Origin: Bacteroidota bacterium
Lineage (GTDB): Bacteria; Bacteroidota; Bacteroidia; Flavobacteriales_D; Crocinitomicaceae
Reading direction: 5' to 3'
Assembly: GCA_030148165.1 (NCBI GenBank)
Contig: JASBTZ010000003.1
Span: 1,302,001 to 1,366,000, forward strand
DNA length: 64,000 bases
Positions 1-9,108 of the stretch are shown piece after piece (position 1 is the stretch's first letter; the number at the start of each line of letters is the position of its first letter). Made by a program: the position numbers and the translations under genes. The notes below the pieces were generated by a model that made no database searches, had not been told where the DNA came from, and saw only the letters and a list, made by a program, of their open reading frames with translations.

Positions 1-369
1 TCCAATTACCAGTCGTTTGACGAACATCTTGTTAACGAGGATATCTCGCACAAATTCAAGTGCACTTAATCGGGAAAACTCCATTGTAAATGGAATCACA
101 ACGACATTCTGCAAGCCCATTCTTCTCAGTTTATCCATTTTCTCAGCTTGCGTCTGAATAAGTTGCAAGCCATGTGAATCAGGATATAAGACCATTCTCG
201 GATGTGGGTAGAAAGTCAACAAAACAGATTCTCCGTTAATTTCTTTTGCGGAGTCGTTCAGTCGCTGTATAATCTTCTGGTGTCCGAGATGTACCCCGTC
301 AAAGGTTCCGATCGTTACTACCGGGTTTTTAACTTCTGATAATCCCTCGAAGTCCTTGAATATTCTCAT
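1..369 (-). CDS. ribF: Bifunctional riboflavin kinase/FMN adenylyltransferase, N-terminal part
   Basis: This is the first 123 codons of a gene that runs off the left edge. The protein makes FMN from riboflavin and then FAD from FMN in the cytoplasm. The visible part is the N-terminal nucleotidyltransferase (FAD synthetase) domain. It shows the TIGTFDGVHLGHQKII nucleotide-binding motif near residues 19-34, followed by a TFYPHPRMVL strand, both typical of RibF. The ATG at 367-369 gives the usual short N-terminus (MRIFKDFEGL). The gene is divergent from the suf genes across about 200 bases. The kinase domain lies outside the window, so its integrity cannot be judged. Confidence 0.95.
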   Translation of the reverse strand, partial: MRIFKDFEGLSEVKNPVVTIGTFDGVHLGHQKIIQRLNDSAKEINGESVLLTFYPHPRMVLYPDSHGLQLIQTQAEKMDKLRRMGLQNVVVIPFTMEFSRLSALEFVRDILVNKMFVKRLVIG

Positions 370-473
370 TCAATAAAGGCTTATATTACAAATGTAGCCA
401 ATTGATCTGTATCGGCATGAGAACGAATCCAATATCCGATTTGGAATCATTGATACTGTAATATTCTGACCAT

Positions 474-509
474 TTTGTTGCCGAAAAACCATAAATAGTG
501 GTATTTTTG
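474..509 (+). promoter_or_regulatory. Probable housekeeping promoter of the suf genes
   Basis: A TATTTTTG box at 502-509 fits the Bacteroidota -7 consensus TAnnTTTG. A TTTGTTG stretch at 474-480 can serve as the -33 box, with a gap of 21-24 bases depending on which TTG is used. Transcription would start near 516, giving a leader of about 57 bases before the ATG at 573. This argues against the longer reading frame that opens at 498. Confidence 0.5.
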
Positions 510-572
510 CATGAGAAATCCTTTTTATTTATAATTATTCTAAATAAAGGGGCGAAGGAAAAATTAATTGAA

Positions 573-896
573 ATGATAACAGTCACGGATTCAGCAAAAA
601 ATCAGGCGATTCGCCTCATGGCGGATGACGGTAAGGATGGCTTCTTTATTAGAGTCGGTGTTGAGGGTGGTGGTTGTTCGGGATTGATGTACCAATTGGA
701 TTTCGATAATGAATTGAAGGAGGGTGATCAAAGTTTCGAGGACAACGGCATCAAGGTAGTTGTAGATAAGAAGAGTTATCTCTACCTGATAGGAACCACA
801 TTGGATTTCTCAGGCGGCTTGAACGGTAAAGGTTTTGTGTTTAAAAACCCTAACGCAGATAGAACCTGCGGTTGTGGTGAATCATTTTCTATTTGA
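573..896 (+). CDS. sufA: HesB/IscA-family A-type Fe-S carrier
   Basis: This 107-residue protein is the usual size for an A-type carrier, which accepts Fe-S clusters from the SufBCD scaffold and passes them to apo-proteins. The three cluster-binding cysteines are present: C35 in GGGCSG, and C99 and C101 in TCGCGESF near the C-terminus. The frame is open from 498, but the ATG at 573 gives the standard N-terminus ([10 protein letters not shown]) and lies downstream of the likely promoter. sufB starts 4 bases after its stop, so the two are co-transcribed. Whether it is called SufA, IscA or ErpA cannot be settled from sequence; the suf context favours SufA. Confidence 0.92.
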   Translation: MITVTDSAKNQAIRLMADDGKDGFFIRVGVEGGGCSGLMYQLDFDNELKEGDQSFEDNGIKVVVDKKSYLYLIGTTLDFSGGLNGKGFVFKNPNADRTCGCGESFSI

Positions 897-900
897 TATT

Positions 901-2349
901 ATGCCGAATTACACGGAAGACGATTTAGCGAAAGATCTCGAGAAGAAGGAGTACAAATTCGGATTCACAACGAACATTGAATCGGACCGTGCTCCTAAAG
1001 GTCTTAATGAAGATATAATCAGGTTTATTTCAGCCAAAAAAAATGAACCTGAATGGCTATTGGAGTATCGTTTAAATGCTTTTAAAGTATGGTCTGAGAT
1101 GACCGAGCCCGAATGGGCACACATTACTTACGAGAAGCCGGATTTCCAGGACATAACCTATTATGCTGCCCCAAAGCAAACGAAGAAATATGAAAGCTGG
1201 GACGATGTTGATCCAGAGATGAAAGAGACCATGGCTAAGCTTGGAATCTCTCTTGAGGAACAAAAGCGTTTAACCGGTGTTGCGGTGGATTTTGTCATGG
1301 ACTCAGTATCGGTGGCAACATCGTTCAAAGAGAAACTCAAAGAATTAGGAATCATTTTCTGTTCTTTTTCTGAGGCAGTTCAGGATTACCCGGAACTTGT
1401 TCGGGAACATATGGGAACTGTTGTTCCAACTACAGATAATTTCTATGCGGCGCTGAACTCAGCAGTGTTTACAGATGGTTCATTTTGTTATATACCGAAA
1501 GGTGTTAGATGTCCAATGGAGCTTTCGACTTATTTCCGTATCAATGAAGCAGGAACAGGTCAATTTGAGCGTACGCTGGTTGTAGCCGATGAAGGAGCCT
1601 ACGTTTCATACCTCGAAGGCTGTACAGCACCTCAGCGGGATGAGCATCAATTGCATGCAGCTGTGGTTGAATTAATCGCGAAAGACAATGCAGAAATTAA
1701 ATATTCGACTGTACAGAACTGGTATCCTGGAGACGAAGAAGGGAAAGGTGGTGTTTACAATTTTGTGACCAAACGTGGAATATGTGGTACGAATTCGAAA
1801 ATATCGTGGACGCAGGTGGAAACAGGATCTGCAATTACCTGGAAATACCCATCATGTATCCTCAAAGGGGATAACTCGATTGGTGAATTCTATTCTGTAG
1901 CCGTTACGAATAACATGCAGCAAGCAGACACAGGAACCAAAATGATCCACCTTGGTAAGAACACCAAAAGCACGATCATTTCCAAAGGAATCTCAGGCGG
2001 TAAATCACATAATTCATATCGAGGACTAGTCCAGATACACAAGTCCGCTGAAAATGCTCGTAATTTTTCGCAGTGTGATTCACTATTAATGACAGATACC
2101 AGCGGAGCGCATACCTTTCCGTATATAGAATGTAAAAATAGCAGTGCCAAAATAGAGCACGAAGCAACAACCTCTAAAATTGGAGAAGATCAGATTTTCT
2201 ATTGTAAACAAAGAGGTATAAGTGAAGAAAAAGCGATTGGATTGATCGTAAATGGATATTGTAAAGAAGTATTGAACCAACTTCCGATGGAATTTGCTGT
2301 AGAAGCTCAAAAACTACTAAGCATTAGCCTGGAAGGTTCAGTCGGATAA
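901..2349 (+). CDS. sufB: Fe-S cluster assembly scaffold SufB
   Basis: SufB is the scaffold subunit of the SufBC2D complex, on which Fe-S clusters are built. The 482-residue length and the sequence fit the family: an N-terminal helical part ([15 protein letters not shown]), a central beta-helix core, and a conserved C-terminal stretch containing [20 protein letters not shown] and the YCKQRGIS motif. The reading frame is open from 835, but the ATG at 901 gives the standard start ([13 protein letters not shown]) and avoids overlapping the carrier gene. It lies between the A-type carrier and sufC in an evident operon. Confidence 0.97.
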   Translation: MPNYTEDDLAKDLEKKEYKFGFTTNIESDRAPKGLNEDIIRFISAKKNEPEWLLEYRLNAFKVWSEMTEPEWAHITYEKPDFQDITYYAAPKQTKKYESWDDVDPEMKETMAKLGISLEEQKRLTGVAVDFVMDSVSVATSFKEKLKELGIIFCSFSEAVQDYPELVREHMGTVVPTTDNFYAALNSAVFTDGSFCYIPKGVRCPMELSTYFRINEAGTGQFERTLVVADEGAYVSYLEGCTAPQRDEHQLHAAVVELIAKDNAEIKYSTVQNWYPGDEEGKGGVYNFVTKRGICGTNSKISWTQVETGSAITWKYPSCILKGDNSIGEFYSVAVTNNMQQADTGTKMIHLGKNTKSTIISKGISGGKSHNSYRGLVQIHKSAENARNFSQCDSLLMTDTSGAHTFPYIECKNSSAKIEHEATTSKIGEDQIFYCKQRGISEEKAIGLIVNGYCKEVLNQLPMEFAVEAQKLLSISLEGSVG

Positions 2350-2364
2350 AAAGTAGCATAGGTA

Positions 2365-3117
2365 ATGATTAAAATTCAAAACTTACACGCATCTGTTGAG
2401 GGGAAAGAGATCCTTAGAGGTCTTGATCTGGAAATAAAAGCCGGAGAAATCCATGCCATCATGGGACCCAACGGATCAGGAAAATCAACACTTGCTTCGG
2501 TACTTGCTGGTCGTGAAGATTATGAAATAACCGAAGGTAGCGTTGAATTTGATGGTCAGGATCTGTTGGATATGGATACGGAAGAACGAGCGAGAGAAGG
2601 ATTATTTCTTGCATTTCAGTATCCAGTAGAAATCCCGGGGGTATCGAATATCAATTTTCTGCGAACGGCTTTAAACGAGAAGAGAGAGTATCTTGGTCAG
2701 GAAGCGATGTCAGCCAAAGATTTTATGGCGATGGTTCGCGAGAAATCTGCCCTGGTTGAACTCGATCCAAAGCTTGCATCGAGAAGTGTAAATGAAGGTT
2801 TTTCCGGTGGAGAGAAAAAGCGAAATGAGATTTTCCAAATGGCAATGTTAGAACCGAAATTAGCCATTCTAGATGAGACAGACTCCGGGCTGGATATTGA
2901 CGCTTTGCGCATCGTTGCAAATGGAGTGAACACATTAAAGAGCAAGGATAATGCGACCATAGTGATCACCCATTATCAGCGACTCCTGGATTATATCGTA
3001 CCAGATTATGTTCACGTTTTATTCGATGGCAAAATTGTCAAAACCGGTCCTAAAGAACTTGCCCTGGAGCTTGAAGAAAAAGGATACGATTGGATTAAGG
3101 AAGAACTCGCACAATAA
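2365..3117 (+). CDS. sufC: Fe-S cluster assembly ATPase SufC
   Basis: SufC is the ABC-type ATPase of the SufBC2D scaffold complex. It is soluble and drives the conformational change of SufB and SufD; it is not a transporter. The 250-residue protein has a Walker A motif GPNGSGKST at 34-42, a signature motif FSGGE at 146-150, and a Walker B with [12 protein letters not shown] around 166-177. The LDETDSGLD form is characteristic of SufC. The gene follows sufB by 15 bases and precedes sufD by 6, so the three subunits are translated from one message. Confidence 0.98.
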   Translation: MIKIQNLHASVEGKEILRGLDLEIKAGEIHAIMGPNGSGKSTLASVLAGREDYEITEGSVEFDGQDLLDMDTEERAREGLFLAFQYPVEIPGVSNINFLRTALNEKREYLGQEAMSAKDFMAMVREKSALVELDPKLASRSVNEGFSGGEKKRNEIFQMAMLEPKLAILDETDSGLDIDALRIVANGVNTLKSKDNATIVITHYQRLLDYIVPDYVHVLFDGKIVKTGPKELALELEEKGYDWIKEELAQ

Positions 3118-3123
3118 GTTAGC

Positions 3124-4377
3124 ATGAGCACTGATTCAAATAAGGGAATAAAGTTCACGGAGCAGTTACAATCAACTGCTATCAATATTGATCCGGATCT
3201 AAAGAAGCGTGCAAATGATTTCTTGAAGGACGCCGAGTTACCAACAACCCGAAATGAAGCCTGGAAGTACACACGTCTTGCAAAACTGAATAAAGTCGCA
3301 TTTGTCCAGAATGAAGACACCTCACTTTCCCGATCGTTTGAAATTGATAGAGAAGCTTGCCGAATTACTTTTGTGAATGGTAATCTCGCTACCAACCTTT
3401 CTGATTTAAAACTTCCAGAAGGTGTAAATATTGTCAGACTTAGAGGTAATCAGCACGAACAATTCAAGCTGAAAACCAATCCGGAAGAATTATTTGGGGC
3501 TATTAACCTATCTTATTTAAGTGATGGGATTTATATTCATGTCAGTAAGAAGGTAAAAGTAGATCAGCCGATCGAGATCATCCATGTTTTGAAGGGAAGT
3601 GATGTTATCAGTAACTTTAAAACGATAATCAAGGCAGAGGAATTTTCCCAAGTTAATATCATTCAGGGATTTTTTGCTGAAGATGGAGCTAGTTCCTGTT
3701 TCATGAATAATTCATTGGAAATAGATGTGATGGATAATGCGATCCTTTCACTGGATAAGATTCAGGATGAAAATAAAGAAGCTTTTCACATATCTAACGA
3801 AATGATTGATCAGCAAAAAGATTCAACTTTTACGATCAATACGCATACGCTAAACGGTGGTCTTGTACGAAATAATTTGAATATCCGGGTTTTGGGAACG
3901 AATTGTTCGACTAATTTATTCGGCACCTACCTGCTCAATGGAAGACAGCATGTCGATAATCACACGGTCGTTGATCACAAGGTGCCTCATTGTGAATCGA
4001 ATGAACTTTATAAAGGTGTAATGAACGATCAGTCAACAGGTGTCTTCAATGGTAAAGTATTTGTCAGAGAAGATGCACAAAAGATCAATGCCTTTCAATC
4101 AAATGCGAATATCCTTTTATCAGATACGGCGAGTATCAATTCGAAACCTGAATTAGAGATTTATGCGGATGATGTGAAATGTTCTCATGGTTCAACAACG
4201 GGTCAACTGGATGAGGAAGCAATCTATTATCTCCAAACTCGCGGTATTTCGAAAACATCTGCGAGAAATTTATTGATCAGAGCATTTGTAGAGGAAGTCC
4301 TTGAAAACATAGCAAACGAAAATGTTCGTCAGTTCACAGAATCCAGACTTAACGATCGATTTAACTGGGCTCTTTAA
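3124..4377 (+). CDS. sufD: Fe-S cluster assembly protein SufD
   Basis: SufD pairs with SufB in the scaffold complex and helps bring in iron. This 417-residue protein has an N-terminal helical segment with the LPTTRNEAWKYTRL motif, a beta-helix core, and the C-terminal family motif around DVKCSHGSTTGQLDEEAIYYLQ-type sequence ending in TRGIS, near residues 350-380. It is the last gene of the visible suf operon. The cysteine desulfurase sufS and the sulfur shuttle sufE, which often follow, are not here. Its last 4 bases overlap the end of the convergent HEAT-like gene. Confidence 0.96.
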   Translation: MSTDSNKGIKFTEQLQSTAINIDPDLKKRANDFLKDAELPTTRNEAWKYTRLAKLNKVAFVQNEDTSLSRSFEIDREACRITFVNGNLATNLSDLKLPEGVNIVRLRGNQHEQFKLKTNPEELFGAINLSYLSDGIYIHVSKKVKVDQPIEIIHVLKGSDVISNFKTIIKAEEFSQVNIIQGFFAEDGASSCFMNNSLEIDVMDNAILSLDKIQDENKEAFHISNEMIDQQKDSTFTINTHTLNGGLVRNNLNIRVLGTNCSTNLFGTYLLNGRQHVDNHTVVDHKVPHCESNELYKGVMNDQSTGVFNGKVFVREDAQKINAFQSNANILLSDTASINSKPELEIYADDVKCSHGSTTGQLDEEAIYYLQTRGISKTSARNLLIRAFVEEVLENIANENVRQFTESRLNDRFNWAL

Positions 4378-4922
4378 TCCATCAACTTTTGATTGATGTC
4401 CTTTATTAAGATGGCAATCTCACTTAATAACTGCGCTTTCTGTTTATCTTTTTCCGAAGTGTCTTCCAGATAATTTTTAAGATGTAATTGACACTCGAGA
4501 ATGTCTTCTTCCATGAAAGGTCCTTCAAGATTCTCAATGATCGTTAGACAATCTAATGTCTCCATAAAACTTCCCTTGACCGCTATCTCAACAAAATCAT
4601 CAATGTAAGCGCTAAAATCGACCTTGGTATTCCAAATAGTAGTTAGCAGTTCTTGTCTGATCGATATATAGTGATCATTCTGAACAATATCCATAATCTC
4701 AACACACACCGAACTGTCTTTCAAACTACTGAACAGTTCCAGAATTGCCTTTCGATTTGATTCGGATAGGTCGGTCAATAGTTTATCCGCTAATGGTTTA
4801 ATGACAGAGCTATCTCCATGTGATTCCAACGACTTGATCGATCTGGCAATCTTAGACTGATCACCCGTGTTCAATTCCGCTATAATCTCTTTGAGCTTTT
4901 TGTTCTCTTTTCTGTCTGTCAT
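4374..4922 (-). CDS. Hypothetical HEAT-repeat-like helical protein
   Basis: This is a 182-residue cytoplasmic protein with no signal peptide or membrane segment. It is acidic and almost entirely helical. Segments such as IARSIKSLESHGDSSVIKPL and EIMDIVQNDHYISIRQELLTT resemble HEAT-type helical repeats, which usually bind other proteins. No catalytic motif is visible. It converges on sufD with a 4-base overlap and is divergent from the lipoprotein gene at 4989. The function is unknown; the gene call is firm because the frame is long and the codon use ordinary. Confidence 0.8.
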   Translation of the reverse strand: MTDRKENKKLKEIIAELNTGDQSKIARSIKSLESHGDSSVIKPLADKLLTDLSESNRKAILELFSSLKDSSVCVEIMDIVQNDHYISIRQELLTTIWNTKVDFSAYIDDFVEIAVKGSFMETLDCLTIIENLEGPFMEEDILECQLHLKNYLEDTSEKDKQKAQLLSEIAILIKDINQKLMD

Positions 4923-4988
4923 TTTCTATTTTTTTGGCAAAAATAGGACATTTCAGGCATTCAGCTTACATTTCAATATCTTTATCAT

Positions 4989-5942
4989 ATGAAACAGTTC
5001 AGACTCGTGAATTTACTATTGGCTATTCCAGGATTATTCCTAATAGCATCTTGTAATCAAGAGGAAAAAACCGTTGATACAGTAAAAAGATTGGTCATTG
5101 CTTCTGATTACCTTGAAGAAGAAGACACCGCTCTGTTTGAGCTGTTTTGTGCCAAACATGACATTCAAGTACGAATTGTCAATATGAGTGCAGATCGCAT
5201 GATTGGGCACTTTCGAAATCGTAAATATGACAATGGCATTGATCTCATCATGCTGCGTTCACTTTATGACGTAAACAGATTGACCAGGCATGACTTGTTT
5301 CATCCGATAGACCAGGTTATCGGAAACAGTGGTACTGTATTCGATTCGTACGAGTATGATTTTATAGGTGTTGGTATTAATCCTTATGTCCTGGCTTACA
5401 AGCAAGGGTCAAACCATCAATTCAGAACATATAACGAGCTCAGAGATAAACCCTTTTTCACAAATCTCGATAAGGCTCAGCTAGTTCCATTATTCGCTGG
5501 AATCATGCCTACTCACCATAAAGTGGGCACTTATGATTGGATTGAAGATTTCAGCCGAAACAAAAGCACTGTCCTTGATTACGATAGTACAGGAAACAAC
5601 TATTGCCTAACGCTTTATGATGAACATTTCCATCGACTTACAGACACGGCGTACGCCAAAGTTTACGATGTAATTCATTATCCCAATCAAAGCGGCAAGG
5701 GAATGTTTTATGATCTTAGAACTATATCGGTTGTCGATCAAGCAGAGAATTTCACCAGTGCCCAAACGTTTATCGAGTTCTATCTGGACAAGGGAAATAA
5801 TGAGCGGTTTTGTAAAGGTATACACGTTTTACCCCTTGATTCTGAAAAGGATTTCAGACTAAATCGACACGCATCAAACGATTTAATCCAGTACTATGTT
5901 CTTGTTGAAAGGATGTTAACAAAACTGGAACCGGCACTTTAA
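4989..5942 (+). CDS. Lipoprotein resembling an extracellular solute-binding protein
   Basis: This 317-residue protein starts with a lipoprotein signal (LFLIASC, lipidated Cys near residue 22), so it is anchored in a membrane facing the periplasm. The mature part begins with KRLVIASDYLEEEDTALFEL and continues with segments on the pattern of type 2 periplasmic binding proteins, including FCAKHDIQVRIVNMSAD and a DLIMLRSLYDVNRL strand. It is shorter than many such proteins. No transporter genes lie beside it, so it may have a non-transport role. The fold assignment is inference from pattern only. Confidence 0.55.
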   Translation: MKQFRLVNLLLAIPGLFLIASCNQEEKTVDTVKRLVIASDYLEEEDTALFELFCAKHDIQVRIVNMSADRMIGHFRNRKYDNGIDLIMLRSLYDVNRLTRHDLFHPIDQVIGNSGTVFDSYEYDFIGVGINPYVLAYKQGSNHQFRTYNELRDKPFFTNLDKAQLVPLFAGIMPTHHKVGTYDWIEDFSRNKSTVLDYDSTGNNYCLTLYDEHFHRLTDTAYAKVYDVIHYPNQSGKGMFYDLRTISVVDQAENFTSAQTFIEFYLDKGNNERFCKGIHVLPLDSEKDFRLNRHASNDLIQYYVLVERMLTKLEPAL

Positions 5943-6012
5943 ACAAATTGAATAAATTGATATTTTTGTTAATAGTAAACTATTTACGGAAATAAGAACC
6001 GCTATTAAAAGA

Positions 6013-6528
6013 ATGGGTAAGTCTGCATATAAATCATTGCAAAAAGCCGAAAAGAACAGATTATATCTAACCTCTCGGAATTATATTCCACGTTTGAAAA
6101 TATTCATTGTTTTTCTTTTTCTGATTGCAGGTGCGGCATCAGCAGCTATCATAGTGGCATTAGGTATGGAATTTTATGCCATTGCATTAGCAGGAATTAC
6201 ACTCATCATTCCTTTTTTGGCGATGCGTTATTTATTCAAACATGTATACAAGACATCTGTTAAGAATGACAATTTGATTCATACCCGCGCAGACAATAGA
6301 ACGCTGGTTACGTCCGTGAAAAGTGTTGGTAATTTCAAAACATTCCGCATCTTCGGATTGATTTTTACCCGATACACGTTTAATGTCGATAAGATCAATA
6401 AACGCGCCTTCCTTGTCACGCGATACAGATCGAAGGAGCAAACACCAAAAGATATTCTGGAAGGCCTTCGTGAGAAGTATAAAAAAGAAAAGGCAAATCA
6501 TAAGCCGGGTTCTGTAGCTGCAAGCTAG
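6013..6528 (+). CDS. Small integral membrane protein of unknown function
   Basis: This 171-residue protein has a basic N-terminus, two adjacent hydrophobic segments (about residues 30-55, IFIVFLFLIAGAASAAIIVA, and 57-72) and a basic C-terminal cytoplasmic part. A TATTTTTG box at 5961-5968 may be its promoter. The last 12 codons are antisense to the 3' end of RNase P RNA, so the C-terminal tail (HKPGSVAAS) is dictated by the RNA sequence and is probably not functionally constrained. No family is recognised. Confidence 0.75.
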   Translation: MGKSAYKSLQKAEKNRLYLTSRNYIPRLKIFIVFLFLIAGAASAAIIVALGMEFYAIALAGITLIIPFLAMRYLFKHVYKTSVKNDNLIHTRADNRTLVTSVKSVGNFKTFRIFGLIFTRYTFNVDKINKRAFLVTRYRSKEQTPKDILEGLREKYKKEKANHKPGSVAAS

Positions 6529-6872
6529 GCTTGCAGTGTCTGTCATTTATCTAGTTCTGCCCTCACGAACAGAATCAATCGACCTACCCTCCCGGATCGA
6601 GCGAGCAACTCTTTTCACCTGCAAGCAGGTAACCCCGGGTTTACATGGTCTTTCAGCCCACAAGGTTTTCCAAGCATTCATCGTTACCAATGAATCTGGT
6701 GAGCTCTTACCTCACCTTTTCACCTTTTCCACACCGAAGTGTGGTAGTTTCCCTTTCTGTGGCACTATCTGTCCACGCTAATGCGTGGCCTTCCCGTTAG
6801 GAAGTGTGGTGCTCTACGCTGCCCGGACTTTCCTCCCTCTCACAATGTGAGACAGCGACAGACTGATTTGCC
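6492..6872 (-). ncRNA. rnpB: RNase P RNA, bacterial type A
   Basis: This is the catalytic RNA of RNase P, which trims tRNA 5' ends. On the minus strand it carries the universal GAGGAAAGTCCGGGC near the 5' end and ACAGAACCCGGCTTA near the 3' end. The ends pair as helix P1: GGCAAATCA at the 5' end (6864-6872) with TGATTTGCC at the 3' end (6492-6500). Further signs are the ACAGATAGTGCCACAGAAA region and the GGGTAGG stretch. The length is about 381 nucleotides. The 3' end is followed by a U-rich tract that may terminate transcription. It overlaps the end of the membrane-protein gene on the other strand by 37 bases. Confidence 0.95.
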
Positions 6873-6878
6873 TTTGTG

Positions 6879-6886
6879 CAAAGGTA
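6879..6886 (-). promoter_or_regulatory. -7 element of the rnpB promoter
   Basis: On the minus strand this reads TACCTTTG, an exact match to the Bacteroidota TAnnTTTG box. It ends 6 bases before the first base of helix P1, the expected spacing for transcription starting at the mature 5' end. No clear -33 TTTG is seen at the right distance. Confidence 0.6.
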
Positions 6887-6892
6887 ATCTAA

Positions 6893-7978
6893 TTATTGCT
6901 TTATGAAGCCTGATAAATAGCTCCCCTGTTCAGTTGTGATCCAAAGAATGTAATTTCCTTTCGTCAGCATAGAAGCATCTATGACCTGCTCGGCTGAGCT
7001 TTCGATGATTACTTTACCGGATTGATCCAGTATTTTGTACGTAAATTCTCTCAATAATCCATTAACATGAATCTCATCAACTACCGGGTTTGGATAAATT
7101 TGAAGGTCTAGATTGGACATTTCTTTCACGGAAGCGTCTAAGCCAAGGTATACATCCCGGTATTCAATATTTGATACCACCTCAGTGCCAGCGATCACGT
7201 TGGTTTCGATTCGCAATACTGCCTCTTTTTGTCCATTGGTCCACCACTCATAGATATAACTATCCGGAATTGGTAGTTGTACCCAGTATGAACTACCTCC
7301 AAACGGAATTTTTAATGAATCTATCTCCTCCACAAAATGCTTTAATCTTAAAGCATCAAAAGTTCCGTAAGGGGTCGTTACCGTTCCCCATCCATCAACT
7401 TCAACTGTCTTTTGACGATATTGAATCCACGCCGCATCGACAAATGGATTCATGTCCATATTACTATAGCCTCGTGTTGAATCAATATTACCGTAGTTAA
7501 TTGGAAACTTATAACGCGTTTCGATAGTGTCCGATTTGAATGGAACTTCATTTCCATCAATATCCAAAGAGAAGCCAATAGATGTGATCGAATCAGCTGT
7601 CTTTCTAGTAAACTGAAATACATCAGTAATATTAACCGGTAAGAACTGCCCTATCTGGTCCAAAGGAATATCTGTTGAAGGCAAGAAATAAGAAGCCTGA
7701 TAGTTCGATGGTGCGAACGCTCCAAACAAAAAGTTCACAAATGTAGACGCATTTGACATATTGTAGTACTCATCTAGAAATTGACTTTCCGGAAAGAGTG
7801 ACGAAAAATCCCATATATAATTTGGTCCTGTGCTAGCGAAATCAATCGCAGGATCAATTGCTGTGCTCATTCGTATGGTATCATCCGAGTCAGCAAAATC
7901 TGCTTCAGTCAGTGTTATTTGCGAAAAAAGAAAAGAAGGAAAAATTATAACAATAGAAGCTAACAGTGATTTACGCAT
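6893..7978 (-). CDS. Secreted protein with T9SS type A sorting domain
   Basis: This 361-residue protein has a Sec signal peptide (SIVIIFPSFLFSQ, cleavage near residue 20). A middle domain of about 250 residues matches nothing I recognise. The C-terminal T9SS type A sorting domain carries LQIYPNPVVDEIHV and ends in a GNYILWI-type strand. It should be exported to the periplasm, then moved through the outer membrane by T9SS and attached to the surface or released. It is the last gene of the run sigma factor, anti-sigma-like protein, lipoprotein, secreted protein, with 30 bases to the lipoprotein gene, so it may belong to that regulon. Confidence 0.85.
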   Translation of the reverse strand: MRKSLLASIVIIFPSFLFSQITLTEADFADSDDTIRMSTAIDPAIDFASTGPNYIWDFSSLFPESQFLDEYYNMSNASTFVNFLFGAFAPSNYQASYFLPSTDIPLDQIGQFLPVNITDVFQFTRKTADSITSIGFSLDIDGNEVPFKSDTIETRYKFPINYGNIDSTRGYSNMDMNPFVDAAWIQYRQKTVEVDGWGTVTTPYGTFDALRLKHFVEEIDSLKIPFGGSSYWVQLPIPDSYIYEWWTNGQKEAVLRIETNVIAGTEVVSNIEYRDVYLGLDASVKEMSNLDLQIYPNPVVDEIHVNGLLREFTYKILDQSGKVIIESSAEQVIDASMLTKGNYILWITTEQGSYLSGFIKQ

Positions 7979-8008
7979 GGTTCTTTTTTTTCCAAAAATA
8001 AGGGATTC

Positions 8009-9097
8009 TTATGGAATTTCAACCCCGAAAGTAGTTGTGAATGAAATAGGTAGCTGATTTCCGTTAACCACGGACTTGACCATGGCATTAATATTAGCCG
8101 ATACTTTATACACATCGTTGTTATTAGCGTTCTTGCCATAATACTCAAATGATGTAATAGCTATTGTTGCATTTGAATTATCTGCAGGAACCGACGAATA
8201 AAGGACTCCTCCTTTAATAACATTCAGGCGCATATTGAAATCCTGATACAAATTATTGCTAGCCATTTCCTCAAACTCCGTCAAATCATCAACCGTATTC
8301 ATTGATCCTGGGCTCACATAAATACTTTTTGTTCGGGTTACGTTGGTTCCAGCGAAAGTTACCTCAGCAGTCAGTATACCATCCGTACTTACTTCAAATT
8401 GCGGCAAGCTAGGAGAATAACTAATAATATTTCCGTTGAAAGTCCAGGTAACATCCTGGAAAGATCCTGACGGATTTCCAATCATATCAGCACTAGCAGT
8501 TAAGGTGTTATTAAATGGATCCCAACCAAATACAAGGTCAAAATTGTGGGTTCTTTCATAACCTACAATAATATCGTTTTCTAATTGCACAGTCGAACCA
8601 TTGGTGAAAGTAACTTCCGCCATTACATCATACCATCCCGGTTCATAAATCTCTATCTCATTAAAGTCCACAAATGTGCCATTGAGATACCATTTTATCT
8701 GTCCAATATTCTGCGGGTTGTTCATCATGAATTTAGAGAGAATCACAAGAGGTTGCGTACTTTGAGAGGCAAAAACTGGCGTTACATTAGGAAGCTCATT
8801 CTCAGGATCAACGAAGGGCATATCGATCATGCCGTCAAAAATGCCGAGTTCTATTGAAATGTTACCATCGTTTAAGTTACCGTAAAAGAAGTCGACATTG
8901 TTGATATCCATCGTACCGGTAAACATATATGCTCCAGCATCTCCAGCCACCAATTGAAAGGCTTCGTTATCAATTGTTCCATTAACAACAAAAACAGGAT
9001 CGTTAGATTCAGGGACATCAAATTTGTCCTTCTTGCACGATGACAGCATCAAAACTGCAGTCAATAACCCAACTAAATATTTATTTCTTCCACCCAT
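8009..9097 (-). CDS. Lipoprotein of unknown function
   Basis: This 362-residue protein starts with a lipoprotein signal ending in LMLSSCKKDK, with Cys near residue 21. The mature part is beta-rich, and the WKWYLNGTFVDFNE-like and VTWTFNGNIIS segments suggest tandem immunoglobulin- or PKD-like domains that read 'property of the noun' text typical of surface adhesins (partly inference). It starts 12 bases after the stop of the anti-sigma-like gene, so the two are co-transcribed. It may be a target or partner of the sigma system. No enzymatic motif is visible. Confidence 0.75.
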   Translation of the reverse strand: MGGRNKYLVGLLTAVLMLSSCKKDKFDVPESNDPVFVVNGTIDNEAFQLVAGDAGAYMFTGTMDINNVDFFYGNLNDGNISIELGIFDGMIDMPFVDPENELPNVTPVFASQSTQPLVILSKFMMNNPQNIGQIKWYLNGTFVDFNEIEIYEPGWYDVMAEVTFTNGSTVQLENDIIVGYERTHNFDLVFGWDPFNNTLTASADMIGNPSGSFQDVTWTFNGNIISYSPSLPQFEVSTDGILTAEVTFAGTNVTRTKSIYVSPGSMNTVDDLTEFEEMASNNLYQDFNMRLNVIKGGVLYSSVPADNSNATIAITSFEYYGKNANNNDVYKVSANINAMVKSVVNGNQLPISFTTTFGVEIP

Positions 9098-9108
9098 TAT
9101 TCCTACTC

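Noticed and set aside
498-572. Upstream extension of the A-type carrier gene
   Set aside because: It would overlap the likely promoter and add 25 residues not found in the family.
835-900. Upstream extension of sufB
   Set aside because: It would overlap the carrier gene by 62 bases, and the ATG at 901 gives the normal N-terminus.
6536-6781. An 81-residue open frame on the plus strand
   Set aside because: It lies wholly inside the antisense of RNase P RNA, whose conserved ends and helix P1 are clear.
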